Shown here piece by piece: positions 21,420 through 34,048 of a DNA stretch of 64,000 nt. Numbering within the stretch: the stretch's first letter is position 1; every line of letters starts with the position of its first letter. Position numbers and translations under genes: made by a program. Below the pieces are notes generated by a model. That model was not told the origin of the DNA, searched no databases, and saw only the letters and a list, made by a program, of their open reading frames with translations. The DNA is from Timema cristinae (taxonomy: Eukaryota > Arthropoda > Insecta > Phasmatodea > Timematidae), in the NCBI GenBank assembly GCA_039000515.1, contig JBCFYV010000024.1, forward strand, positions 18,907,541 through 18,971,540, given 5' to 3'.

Positions 21420-22530
21420 TTAGGTTAAGACTTAGATATTATTTAAAGAATTCAGAAATTAAGTTTTTATAAATATGAACAATAAAGAAAAAATATTATA
21501 CTACTGAAAGACCCTTGTAAAATTATACCTAATCTTGGAATACCAAATGTAACAAAATTTTGTAACATTTAAAAATATTTCATCAACTCAATAATTCTCC
21601 ATATAAAAGAGTAAAATAGTCAAAATAATATTGATAATATTAAGAATTACAATATAAAATGTGAATTGATATAAAGATAATGTATAAAAATTATTTAAAA
21701 CAATAAGTTAAAATTAGGTTAACATCTCCAGTCAAATTTAGTTTTGAGTATAATGTTATGTATAAATTGAAAAGTTTAAGTTAAGTTTAATGAAAAAGTT
21801 GAAGTTGACTTGAAATCTAAGTCTTATGTGAAATTGATGACCCTTTACTCCTTTAATAATCCAGATCAGATGGAGAATTCGGGAAGATTTTTAATCCAAT
21901 ATGTTTCAGCACATCATTTTCGTACCATATTCAATGGAAACTGTAAAAGTCGCTGTGTGAAACATGATGTCTTTACATGACATGTGTGAAATATTTCACA
22001 CAGCGACTTTTACAGTTTCCATAGAATATGGTACGAAAATTATGTGCCGAAACATATTGGATTAAAAATCTTCCAAAATTCTCCACCTGATCTGGATTAT
22101 TAAAGGAGTAAAGGGTCGTCAATTTCACATAAGACTTAGATTTCAAGTCAACTTCAACTTTTTCACTAAATTTAACCATTTCAATTCATATATAACATTA
22201 TACTAAAAACTAAATTTGACTGGAGATGCTAACCTTATTTTAATTTGTTGTTTTAAATAAGTTTATAATTTTATCTTTATATCAACTCACATCTTGTATT
22301 GTAATTCTTAATATGTTATCAATGTTATTTTGACTATTTGAATATTATATATGGAAAATTGAGTTGACGAAGTATTTTTAAATGTTATGAAATTTTGTTA
22401 CAATTGGTATTCCAAGATTATATCTAATTTTTCAGGGGTATACATTTTTTTATTATTATTCATACTCATAAAGACTTAATTTATAAATCGTATTTTTCTT
22501 AATTCTTTAAGTAATAACATCTAAGTCTTA
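21420..22530. repeat. 1.1 kb palindrome (long inverted repeat with almost no spacer)
   Basis: The arms, about 21420-21970 and 21990-22530, are inverted copies meeting near 21980. By eye they are about 90% identical overall and nearer 95% in the inner 160 bp, for example CACAGCGACTTTTACAGTTT at 22006 against its complement ending at 21957. No TIR signature or target duplication was found at the outer edges, where similarity fades. Both arms keep one open frame of about 60 codons reading inward (shared stretch FLIQYVSAH then FRTIF). Transcription across it would give a long hairpin RNA. Confidence 0.85.
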
Positions 22531-22539
22531 ACTTATATA

Positions 22540-23330
22540 AAACTATAATATATCAAAGTGTAAAGCAAAAATAAATCTACCATGAATTAAACACATCTAT
22601 ACTTATTTATATTTCTTATTATGGCATATATTATGTATACTTTGTTCCTTGTATATAAAACATTTGTACTCAAAATAAACAAAATTTTGACACAAAAATG
22701 TGTTTTTAAAACTAGTATGCATTACTAAACTGACCAAGTTACAATCTGTAATAAAATATAGTATTTTATATTTATGTGGGGCTAAGACAGTTCTGCCAAT
22801 TATTTTCACCAGATAAACTAAATATAAATGTTTATTATAATTTACCGATGGTTTGAAAACAATCTTTATTTCTAAAAAATAGGTGTTATTAAAATTTACT
22901 TAATAGTTTAATTTGTTTATGGAAATTATGCCAAAAACTTATGTTTGTTGTTTTGTTCATATTAATTTTATATATAGAAGGCAAGTATAGAATAAAGTGG
23001 GGATTAAAAAAACGGATCAATTAAAACAAAATAAAATTCTTTAAAGAGCAATATACCGTAAATACACGCACAAAAATATTATATATTGTAATAATAATAA
23101 TGATGATTATTATTATTTAGTGCACACTTTCTTATCACCAAAATCACTCAAACTTTTTTTTTAAACTACATATCAAAATTTCTAAAAATAAATATCAGAA
23201 CTTATGAGAGTAAAATTTTCCTTGAATCAACGCTTGTACGGTAATTGAAAACATTATTATGTACATAAATTCACATTTAATAAATATGCTCTTATAAAAA
23301 TCAAAACTATTGGTGTGTAATATCTTCGTC
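22540..23330. other. unassigned AT-rich sequence
   Basis: Only short ATT and AAT runs near 23085-23120. No gene recognised. Confidence 0.3.
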
Positions 23331-23332
23331 AA

Positions 23333-23680
23333 CCTCTGTGGTTTTTGGTAAAGTGCTTGCCTTGCAACAGACACAAAGCACACAGGTTCAAACCCGGCAG
23401 AGGTCGACAGATTTTAATCAAGTGATCGAATTCGTGGCGCAACTTACTTCAGAGATAAAATAAAGCCAGTCAGTCCCATGACGATTGAAGGATGTAAAAG
23501 ATCCCTAAAAGGTATGATATGAGATACCTTCATGAGAACATTTTTAAGCACTTTCTTGCTTGCTCAAAGAAATTCTATGCAGAAGGCAAAGGGACGCCAC
23601 AGCACTTTCACGACTTCCATAGTACATGGGTTTTGTCCTAGATGAAGCAAGTGACACTCATCGACCGAAGGGCTGAGCAC
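23333..23680 (+). repeat. tRNA-derived SINE-like element (tRNA-Ala-like head)
   Basis: The 71-nt head 23333-23403 can form an acceptor-like stem CCTCTGT/GCAGAGG, has a T-arm or B box GGTTCAAACCC, and an anticodon-arm-like GCTTGCCTTGCAACAG that resembles tRNA-Ala(TGC). The D arm and A box are poor and the anticodon stem is mispaired, so it is not a working tRNA gene. A body of about 270 bp follows without the family A tail. Its end is uncertain. Confidence 0.45.
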
Positions 23681-24887
23681 GTGCACTACTACAAATGGAT
23701 GAGTAATCACACTAAACCAACCTTCAAGTTGCAAGCTCACAAAAAAAAAAAAACTTTACTGAAGTCCAAACAAGCTATTCACATTTTTGCTATGTCTGAT
23801 GTCATTTCTCTATCACCCACTTACCCACTGTTTCATTTTTATTAATTTAGACTTTGACAAGCTAAAATAGGTTGTTATTCAATCATATGATCAAATCTAA
23901 ACGTAAAATTTAGTTTAGGCCTATTTTTTTTAAATAAATGGGTCAGTAAATATTTTCCAAGTTAAACAAATATCACCTTAATTTAATCAAAGTAGCCTTA
24001 TTTAATGTGAATTCATCCTTAAATGGTCTGGAATGATATTTTGGTAGTAAATATAATATAAAAACAGCATCCTGGAAACATTTTCAAAGTAGAGTTTTTA
24101 CTTTTTACTAAACTTTATAATTTTATACAATGGCAAATTTGTTTTTCATCACCTAGTTTATTAATCCTGGCATTAATAATGTTTAACATGGCCTTACAAT
24201 ATTTTACGATTCATCCAAACGTACAAAGTTGAAAGCATTTAATATTATATAGTAAATATGTCATATCATAAGAGTTAGCAATGGCCTTTTTCAAATTTGT
24301 TATCAACATATAAACTAAGGGCTATATGAATTATATCAAGTTATGTTTGAAGAATAAGGAACATTATTCTACCATCGTTACCAATTATTAATTGTACAAT
24401 ATAAAATTCACTTTGTTTGATATGGCTACCAATGTTACTTTAATAGTCACTCAGATATGTTTAAGATTAGCCTATTGTCTATGAATTCAAATTTCTCGTC
24501 CTTTTATAAGAGTCTTAGTTTTATTTTACAAGAAACAATATAAAGTTGGGGGAGTGTTTACATGTCAAATTAAACTTAATAAAAAGTGTTTTACTGCTCT
24601 GACACACTTGTTGCCACTGTGATCTTTGTGGTACCGTAAACCGAGATAGCTTTCAACAACAGGGGTATTTGTAGCAAACTGAAATTTCTCATTTGTTTCA
24701 CAAGATTTAAGATTAACGGCTAAGGCTTACTTTTCATTACTAAATAGTTGCATGAAAATCTCTTGGACACAGAATGTGCTATAAAGTTACTAGAAAGAAA
24801 TAAGCTTATAATATCTCCCAAATATCCAGAGAAGCAGAGCATGTCTTTCATCTTTCTCCTTTGGGAGCCTAGAAATATCCTTTACAA

Positions 24888-25294
24888 CAGGGATCAGCAA
24901 CCAGTTATTTGCGATCAACTGGTCAGTTGCTCCCGCAGCAATTTTCAGTTAAACATCTAAGAAAACTACATCTTCATTAAAAATACAAGTTTGAGACTTC
25001 TAAACCCAGAAATATATCAAGAACCCTCAATATATGAGTGCAACCAAAATAGCTTTGACCGGTTATAATCGGTATTTTCATAAGAAAATTAAATAAGTTT
25101 AATATAGAAAATGCACATTTTATCTATTCTATATTTTTTCCTAAAAATATGGAAACATAAGTATTTGAGGAAATATTGAATTTAAGGAATAAAGATAAGA
25201 AAAAAATCAAAGTATAGTGGAGAAACCATGGAAGATTGCGGGATATTTGATTAGTTTGTAAATTGACCGGGTCTTAAAAGGTTGCTGACCCTTG
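24888..25294. mobile_element. hAT-type MITE
   Basis: CAGGGATCAGCAACC at the left is inverted as GGTTGCTGACCCTTG at the right. The flanking 8-mers CTTTACAA and TGTCACAA share five positions, a plausible decayed target duplication. The interior is AT-rich and non-coding. Confidence 0.6.
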
Positions 25295-25559
25295 TGTCAC
25301 AACCATGCTGAAGCTGATGTCCTTGCTGTCTTCTTGCATTTTAATTTTGAAAAAACAAGATCCGATGATCCTGGAAAAGATATAAGAGTAAAGTGCTAAA
25401 TGAATCGCTCAACAAAGAAAGAAGTGTAAGTTAGTGAACAAGAAACAATTTCTTAGTCCTCTGGAGAATCTGTGTCAATATAGTATATGTACCCCAAATG
25501 ATAAAGAAACAAGTAAAAATCGAACTTAATGATTCAGCAAGTTAAGAATTCATCGATCC

Positions 25560-25950
25560 AATTCTAACACAACTTTGTAAATAATTAGTGATAACAAGAA
25601 TAATACATCTGAAAACTATCAAAATGTATTTCTTTTAGAGACAGGTTTATGTTAATTTTAGTTTGGTCAAATCCACTGGTTTACAAATGTAAATCTCTAC
25701 TTTGCCTTTAAATTCTGAATAATAGAAAATACAAATATTAACTAAATGTTAACATTCTTTATTATAATCCATTATAACATTCATATATTTAGTTAAGTGT
25801 TAAATTACTGGAATGGGGGCTGATTGTTAAGTTAATCCTATAAATAGAATTGGTTCTTAACCACCAATAAGATGTATTAGAGCTCTAAAACAAATGAAAA
25901 TTTAAGATTCTCGTCTCAAATCTCTAATATCATTAAGGATTCGAGGGTCC
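25560..25950. repeat. dispersed repeat, inverted relative to 57300-57720
   Basis: Shared blocks in opposite orientation include TTAGAGCTCTAAAAC with GTTTTAGAGCTCTAA, TAAGTGTTAAATTACT with its complement near 57495, and GATTCGAGG with a similar block at 57357. Family unknown. Confidence 0.5.
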
Positions 25951-28571
25951 CAACCCTAGTAAATTTGCTAAAGTAAATTAGTGGTGTTGATGCACAAATT
26001 GAAATAAAATAAAAACTAATGCCGGAGAAAGTATTTGTGTTGAAGACATAGAAAATGAATCTTTCGTAATGTTACAAACATCATTGTAAAATGATGAAAC
26101 TAGTGAAAAAAGATCCCAGTGATTCTAAAGTTCAAATGAAGGTCGAAGATGGTGAAAATTGTACAAGTGCAATTTTATTAAAGTTAAAATAAAGAGCTCT
26201 TTGAAAAATGATGTTGGAAAATTGATAAAAGCCAGTGAGAAAAACTCAAAATATCACACTGTATAACTAAGCTTATGAAATTCCATGGAAACAAAAGTAA
26301 ATGTTAAAAATAATATGACTATTTCTGTTAGCTGAAGCAATTTTGAAGGAAAAAATATGTAATAATAATTCAATAAGCTGATTGATTGTTTGTCATAGGT
26401 ATTGGTGAGAGTATAGTAATTTTATGAAGTTTATCATCAGATTTATTATCATCTTGAACCCTGACGTTCAAAATACAATATAAAACTAGATAAAGATGTG
26501 CAATGATTTTAATGTGTTATTATTTCCTAATAAAACATATTTGTTGCTTATGCATGGAAAACTACTCATATAATTTTTATTAATGAATTATAACGTTATA
26601 TAAAATAGCTCACCTACAAAGCTGTTCATAGTTACCTTTTGAACACTTAATTAAAATATGTATTCAATGTTTCTAAACTATATGGGTAACATTAAACGAT
26701 CAAGTAGAAAATATGTAAACTTTAGTTTTTAAAGTGTGGCAAAATTGCCCCTAGCTTATCTTCCCGTTTTGAAAACCTAATTTCAAGGAAAAGTCTATAA
26801 ATGTTCAAATTCGGTTTACGGTACTAAGCAACTTTCAAATAAAACATCAGTTCTGTAAATATTTATTTTTTATATTTCAATGGGGGAAAAAGTTAAAATG
26901 ATCAAACTCAAAATTTTAGTTTCTATCCCTAACTTGGACTGATTGTTTTGAAAGACTTCAATTATTTTCCCCATACACCCTTCTTCATTTTACAAAAATT
27001 AGTAATTATCTTTGTGCAAGCAAATTTCGTTAAGTTATACCAATATAGTGTAAAATTTACATAATTATTTAAATTACATAATATGTATTTTAATACTTTT
27101 AGTGTTTGACAAAGAGCTAATATAATAGGAAAAATATTGTGACCTTTCTTGAGCTTTTCAGCTAAAATCTAATAACCTTTACATATTTAATGACACGACG
27201 AATATAACACCTATCATTAGTATTAATACACATCAAACAAATTATTCAATTATTAGATTATTGCCGATTCCACCCAATTACCTTAAAATTGATATAACAT
27301 AATTGCATATTTACAATGCATATGACAACAAAATTGAATAAACAATATTTTAAAAAAGTCAGTTCAAAGATCCTTAGAATCCTCACATTTTGTTAAAATC
27401 CACATTCAAAAATATATTTGTACACACATTATACATACAAAAAAATAAACATGCAGAGAATATAAATTAAATTGGCACAATACAGAGAAGTAATTCAATC
27501 GCAAAAGCACTAGAGCGTAGATAATCTACTTTTGACTTACAAGCTTTAAAAAAAAGACTACACAAATTCAAACTAAACTTATACAGTATAGTATAGTTAA
27601 CAAAAATAAAGCTCATTAAAAATCTTTACATCAATAAATTAGGCCTGTTTAATTGGATGTGTATATATATATTTAACATTTTGTGGATCCCAAACAATTT
27701 TGTTTGTGACAGAAAACAAATTACACCAACACACATTTACAGGGAAGAGGTGAACACCACAGCAATGTCGATAGATTATGCACAACTTCCTACAATATTG
27801 CCACAAAACACACACTTGGATGCATATCTTCCCAGTCTAGAATATTAGGAGACAATACATTTGAATGCTGCCATATATAGTTATAAAACAATTCGTTGCA
27901 ACAGCTCGCCAAGTGCAAGGTAAATGATAAAAGGATATGCCGGGATGTATAACATGTTAAAATCCCTGCACCTAGCTTAAATAAATAATATTTCAAGTTA
28001 TAAAAAAACTTTTTTTTTGTATCACTAACATAAGATAGTTTCTCAAAACTAATGTTAAAAAAAGACTCAACAAAACACAGTTTTCCTTACTGTAATGAAC
28101 AGTACCTTTAAGTATTTTTAAGTATTTCCATTCAAAATGTTGTGATACTTAAGATATTGTAATACTGTTTGCTTCATTTAGGCCTATTTCACTTTCTGTT
28201 GATAGTTAATAAAGTATATAATCCTATGATGAAATATTAGTAATACTTTTCAATTAATATAAATCATATTTAGAATAACAATTTCACACTTTTCATATAG
28301 TCAATTAATGATTATACACCTCAAGAAAATATACAATGTATCAATAATAGATGACAGTTATACCGGTACCATGGACACACTAAACAGCAAGCAAAATAAA
28401 ACATACCAGCTGAACACTAGATTTAATTTTTTTTCATCGAAGTCGGTTAAAATTTAGGCTTCTCATACTATGTATGGTACCAATACATCACCAATTAAAA
28501 TACTAGCATAAGTAGAATATTCTTTACTGATCAAATGATGGGTAGTTTTAGTGGCACTTTCATTTACATTA
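25951..28571. other. unassigned AT-rich sequence
   Basis: About 2.6 kb without a supported gene or element. Open frames here are short and lack recognisable motifs. Confidence 0.3.
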
Positions 28572-28573
28572 TA

Positions 28574-29245
28574 CAGTGAAATCTCCTAATAGTGAACACC
28601 TTCCGGGATGAAAAAAAGTGTTATTTGTAAAAATACATATTTAAAATAAAATCACAGGGCTTGAACACAGTTTAATCTATATGAACCCATATATCGTGGA
28701 TATTAACTACAACAATATAATTAATGCACTGTGCAGTAATGCATGCTGGATGATTATGGCATATGAATAAAGATTGTATGTGGCTTACCGTACAGATTGC
28801 ATTACGATACAGAACAATACGCAAATGAATTGAAATGTGAACATTAGTCCTCCTATACTGTAGGCTTATATTAATGCACAAGCACAGAATAAATTGCTCG
28901 AACAACCCCGCTGAAGGCTTGGGAGGTACAACCATAGTCATTACTACATAGGCTATTTTAGAAAATTTTCTTGGAAGGAGAGAACGAGACTGCTCACACT
29001 TCACACAAGCAATTACATTCCTACATTAAAATAATGTACATGGACTGGTTTTTTTTTTCCAATATGTGTCCGCTGTTTGAAAATTTGTATGCAAAAATAT
29101 GCATCTCTAGCAGTGTCTACATCTGTTATTGGGAAGTTGTTTCATTCATCGTAAGAGCCAATGTTATTTTGCCAAGGAAATTTAAACTGTTCGTTATAAA
29201 GAAGAATCCTCTATTCAGAGGTGTCTGTTAAGGAAGATTTCACTG
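28574..29245. mobile_element. pogo/Tigger-like MITE in a TA target
   Basis: CAGTGAAATCTCCTAATAG at the left and GGAAGATTTCACTG at the right are inverted and flanked by TA at 28572-28573 and 29246-29247. Subterminal GAACACCTTC mirrors GAGGTGTCTG. TA duplication and CAGT-AA-TC termini fit Tc1/mariner-pogo. No transposase is present. Confidence 0.65.
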
Positions 29246-29247
29246 TA

Positions 29248-31640
29248 TGTATATAACAAGGCACAATTAAAGTGTCTATAATAATTTGATAGTTGCCTCA
29301 ATTTAGTTAGTTTTTGATGAAAACATATTTTCAAGATAGAGTTTTTGTTTATGAAAAAAAAAAAACCTAATTAACATGTTGGTCCCAGTTTTGTAACTTT
29401 TAACAAAAATGGAAATAAAATGTATTTATCTCTAATGAAATACTTTTCGTTACAAATAACTGCATTTTCTAAAATACAATTGTTACTTTAATAAAGTTTA
29501 AATATGCCAGTAACAAAAACTTTTGGACCAGTCCTAATGTAAAACTAATGTCTAAAATATATGTTGTAAGTATTTTAAAAGCCACAACTAAAACTAAAAT
29601 AAAAATATAATTTAAAAACTAACTTTTCCATATGACATGAAAAAATGAAGATAACTCTACAAAATGTATGTTTGTACATTTTGACCTTTGCATTACATCA
29701 CCACATGACATTGTTTCTAATGCTAATATGCCTAAAACTTGTTTTATAAATACCTACACATATAAAAATGTGTATCTATTTAGAAAGAATAAAACAAAAC
29801 TCTTTTTTCAGGAAAAATTCATTTGGAAAAGAACAGTGTTTCATTTACACAAAACAAAAACAAAAGAGTACCTTTATCTTCAATTTTTTTTATGGATAAA
29901 TTTGAACAGATTTGCATTATCAAATTATATTTTAAAACATATTTCAAATAAGAGATTATTGGTAGGTACCATATAAAAATGTTTTGGTTCTATTCTCCTT
30001 TTAAGTATTTTTACTATGGTATTAATTAGGGGGTAAAATATTTTGGAAGGGCCAAGTAATATAACCATCCATATAAATTAGACTTTACAATGATTAGCTA
30101 TTTAAGTAGTTCAGAATTAAATACATTTTTCGTCATTTCAAATAACCCTTCTAATCAATAAATTTAGGTCTATTAATGAAAAGTATGTATATATATATAT
30201 ATATTTTTTAAGTTTCTTCTCAAACAAGCTTTTAAAAACATGAAACTATTCTGTAAATTCCTTTTACGCTTGATTAAATGTGATAGTATTTTTAATTTTC
30301 AAATATAATTAGAATAAAATATAGCCTAAATGAAATAAATTTCAAAAAGTTAAAATGTATGTTTTCAATAAATAATGTTATATACAAATTTGTGTGATTA
30401 TTTTAATTCATTTGTAATTATAAAAAAAGACATAAAATATGATTTTAAAAATATATATAATATTTTGTCCTTTACCAAAATAACTAACAAACATTAAATT
30501 CATTTAATCATAGCTGAATGTTGTGCAACTAATATTTACCTATTTAATTTGTTATCTTATTCAACTAAACTTGAAAATGAAATATTTGTTGTAAAATCCT
30601 ACTGATTTTAATTAAAACTTAGCAGCGATCACATATCTATCTTGTACATATGGTCCCACATTCTTATAGCATACTTTCTTTGGTAATTTATTTTATTCTT
30701 AAGTGTTTCAATATAATGCATTTTACTTGTTCACTTGCTTATGAATATTGAATACATAAATAAATTCCTAATATTTAACATAAAAATTCATGTCACAATC
30801 ATAGCCAATTCATGACAGTTAAGGAGCAGAAGTAAAAAAAGAAAATTCATTCATAAAATATTCCAAAATACAAAATTACCTTTAAATTTGGATTCATAGA
30901 GAAGTTATGTTCTGCAGTACAACATTTTATTGAGCTTTTTTCATTACATCTAATATGTTTCTTGATTTTTATTGGATATTAAATATGAGGTTTAAATAGC
31001 GCAGTTATATTATTTTGGGTTGAAATTCGAAAGTTGAAATTAGGATACTTAAATGGCAGTAGAAACATTTTAATGATTTCCTTGGTTTCATAATGCACAG
31101 ATACCAAAATAGAAGCTACTATATTTCAAGGCAAAATTGTACAGTAAAAATGTGTTTCAAAAAATCTTTGAAATGTAGTATTTCCAATAATACTATAGTG
31201 TTAAAAGTTAAAACACGCTGTTTTAAAAATAAAATAAAATAAAGGTAAACTGTAAAATTATTATATGTAATATATAATAAAAATAATAAAAATATTCTTT
31301 AATTTGGTAACTGACTGGAACCCCCATACTATTTTATTAAATGCATTCATAGATAAGACATAAAATGTGAAAAATTAAGAATACATCTACTGTGAATAAA
31401 TATACCTGTCAATTTTGTTTGAAAACCTTATACAGAAAGCACGGATAAGCTCTTAGTGAGGTTGAGATGTTTTAAGTACACTTTGTACATCATCGGAGTA
31501 ATTTTGTAGCTACTTTTTTTTTATAAAAATGACCCACTTTTAAGTGTGCCTGTAAGCCAATGATAAGGAATAAATTCTCTTATATGATTGGATAGTTTTG
31601 GTGCAGCATTCATTTAAACATTTAGCTATAGGTGGATAAA
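29248..31640. other. unassigned AT-rich sequence
   Basis: About 2.4 kb without recognisable features, apart from a TA dinucleotide run at about 30186-30204. Confidence 0.3.
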
Positions 31641-31649
31641 AAATCAAGT

Positions 31650-32210
31650 TTGTCCCTAATAAATGAGAGATGCATAATAGGACAGTGTATAAAGACTGTA
31701 CAACAATGTAAAGTAATTGATAGTGAAGGAAGCCAACCAAAAAGGATAGTTAGGTTAGGCCTAGATAGAAACACACAATTCTCTCTTCATTTCTTCTCTT
31801 CTTAAACTGTTGCACTATATTACACTTCACAAATTGTTTTGAATTTTCGGAGATGTTCCTTTATGATTAGAATACATATGGTATTTCAAATCATTCTAGA
31901 AACATGTAGTTCTATAACCTACCTTTGTTGTGTGTTTTCAATGTCTCTCTTCTAATAATATAGGACAGCTCCGAAAATTCAAATCCATGTGTGAAGTGTA
32001 ATATAGTGCAACAGTTTAAGAAGAGAAGAAATTAAGAGAGAATTGTGTTTTTCTATCTAGGCATTGCTTTTTTTGTTACGATTATTTCAGGTTGGCTTCC
32101 TTCAATATCAATTACTTTATATTATTGTTCAGTGTTTCTACACTGTCTTATTATACATTTCTAAGCCATTTGGTACTAATTAATTTTATTATCATTAATA
32201 AATGAGAGCG
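31650..32210. repeat. long inverted repeat, arms about 205-240 bp, loop about 110 bp
   Basis: The arms are about 31650-31856 and 31966-32210. Matching blocks include GAAGGAAGCCAACC with GGTTGGCTTCCTTC, CTTCTCTTCTTAAACTGTTG with its complement at 32010, and GAATTTTCGGAG with CTCCGAAAATTC. No clear target duplication. Confidence 0.75.
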
Positions 32211-32554
32211 TTATAAGAACAAGAGTTGGTATGAACATTTTTTCCATAGAATAACACTTGCATGTGTAGTATGCTAGATTCTGACCCAGAAGATACAAAT
32301 GTATTTAAAATGGTTCAAACACCAGCTTATACATTAGGGTTGGGGTTTTTCCATAGTGTAATTTTCCATCCTTTATCCAGGTGAATATTTTATTAGCTAC
32401 CCATATCATCAATAACCCAAGGCTATTATGTCTCTTGTGTTAACTGTATCACTCAAAAGATCACACAGTAACAAATAATATGAATGTCAAATAATATGCT
32501 CAATTCAAAAGTCATTATTTTAATAAAATTGTATTTTAACAATTTTTTTATTTT

Positions 32555-32765
32555 TCAAGCAAAACTCCTACCATTTTCCTCCTCTCATTCGCACACTTTC
32601 TTTTATATTCTCATCAAATCTCTTTCTTGGCCTTCCTTACTGTCTTTTTCCTACATACTTTATCTCCATCATTATCTTTGGCATCTTCTCCTTTTCCAAG
32701 CTCATTACATGCCCATACCATCTCAGTCTTGCTCTCTCTACTATCTCATGATTACGGTACTGACG
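32555..32765 (-). pseudogene. non-LTR retrotransposon ORF2 C-terminal remnant
   Basis: The minus strand reads RLRWYGHVMSLEKEKMPK then, after a stop, GRPRKRFDENIKESVRMRGG. The R-L-R-W-x-G-H-V-M then G-R-P-R-K-R-W/F-x-D order is diagnostic of the region after the RT domain in RTE/Jockey-like ORF2. Stops and loss of both flanks show it is dead. Confidence 0.8.
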
Positions 32766-32964
32766 AGGTAGTGATGTGCAATACAAGCAGCCTACTAATT
32801 AGGTTCCGCTTAGCCGGTCCTACTCAATTCTGATCTCACCACCAAAGGGTGTGAACAACCTGGTGGGGGTTGGGTGGAACTCCAGCGGAAGTCAGCTTAG
32901 GTGCAGATGAAGAACAAGAGACTGGTCAGGGCCAAAATCAACAAGCTTGGAACAGGGTCTGGCC

Positions 32965-33190
32965 AGTTGGAGGTGTGGGGGTTGTTGATGAATGGAGAGT
33001 TTGAGGAGTTGTTGATTAGGGAGTGTGGGGGGGGGGGGGGGGTTGTTTATGATTAGGGAGTGTGGAGGGTTTTTTAGTATGATTAGGGAGTTTGAGGGGT
33101 TGTTGATGATTAGGGAGTGTGAGGGGTTGTTGATGATTAGGGAGTTTGAAGGGTTGTTGATGATTAAGGAGTTTAGGGGTTGTTGATGAA
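32965..33190. repeat. minisatellite, unit about 26-27 bp
   Basis: About eight units of the form GTTGTTGATGATTAGGGAGT followed by TTGAGGG, with a G-run of about 16 at 33027-33042. In the minus strand it reads as a repetitive HSLIINNPS-type frame, which is a by-product of the repeat. Confidence 0.85.
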
Positions 33191-33915
33191 TAGCTAAATC
33201 ATTGTCAGCACCCATAGCCTCAGTTAGAGAAGGTTTACCTGAGGACCAATAAGTGGCTGCCCCACTACTTAAGGGTAGGCCATGACAGGATTAGTTATCT
33301 GGCTGCCGAAACAAACCAAAACACCCGAGAAAATAAAGTTTTGGTAAGTGTGAATAGCTAAATCCATTAAAAGCAAATTAATTAAGTTTTCCTTTAAACC
33401 AAATAGTTGGCAATCCATGCCAGGTGTGGGCATAGGTAAAATCAGCAGTTCACTGAATGCAGCACTGGATCTTGGGAAACAAAGTCCACAGACCCATGAT
33501 ATATATAGTTAAGTCTATTAGCTATGTGTTGAGTTTTCTGATTGTATTAACTTCTAACTGAACAGTTAGATATTTTTTTTAACTCTTTAGTGATTCACCT
33601 GGGTCTCTAACACTAATTCCCCTAATTAAATGTTATAGCAAACCATCGAATCCCTGTCGATGTGAAATATTTGTTTCCATTGGTATTAGTTCTACTGTTT
33701 GTTAAATAATATTTCAAACCTATTCTCATTTAAACAGCTCCAAATTAATGTATGTACCGAATACATTAAAAAAAAACCAATTGTCATTTGACAGAATGCA
33801 AAACTATTACTTTTAAAAGTGTGCATGAAATTGTCTTTGTTTACTGCTCCCAGTGTAGAAGAAAGTCTTATATAATACAAATAATACATTTCCTAAAAGT
33901 TATGTTACACATGCC
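33191..33915 (-). other. RapGEF1 3' UTR / downstream flank
   Basis: This lies downstream of the RapGEF1 stop on the minus strand. I found no unambiguous AATAAA on the minus strand close to the stop, so the transcript end is not placed. No other gene recognised. Confidence 0.35.
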
Positions 33916-34048
33916 TCACGCTTGTGCTTTCTTCCCTCCTCTTGGTTTTATTGATTCCGATATTTGCCACATTGCTTCTTCACACAGGAACTCATCAAAA
34001 TTGTTGAAAAATGCAATAATACGTTCATGCTTCTTAAAAGAGTATGTT
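33916..34048 (-). CDS. RAPGEF1: RapGEF1 last coding exon
   Basis: Encodes residues 535-578: [20 protein letters not shown] then [17 protein letters not shown] and a short lysine-rich tail with TGA at 33916-33918. The acceptor is TTTTAG before 34048. Completes the helical end of the CDC25 domain. Confidence 0.92.

Noticed and set aside
28672..29004. 110-codon minus-strand frame
   Set aside because: It lies entirely within the Tigger-like MITE and lacks transposase motifs.
29668..29976. 102-codon plus-strand frame
   Set aside because: Composition is typical of random AT-rich DNA (Lys, Phe, Tyr, Ile rich) and I see no motif or splice context.
32892..33215. 107-codon minus-strand frame with repeated SLIINNPS
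   Set aside because: A by-product of the minisatellite, with no start context or conserved sequence.
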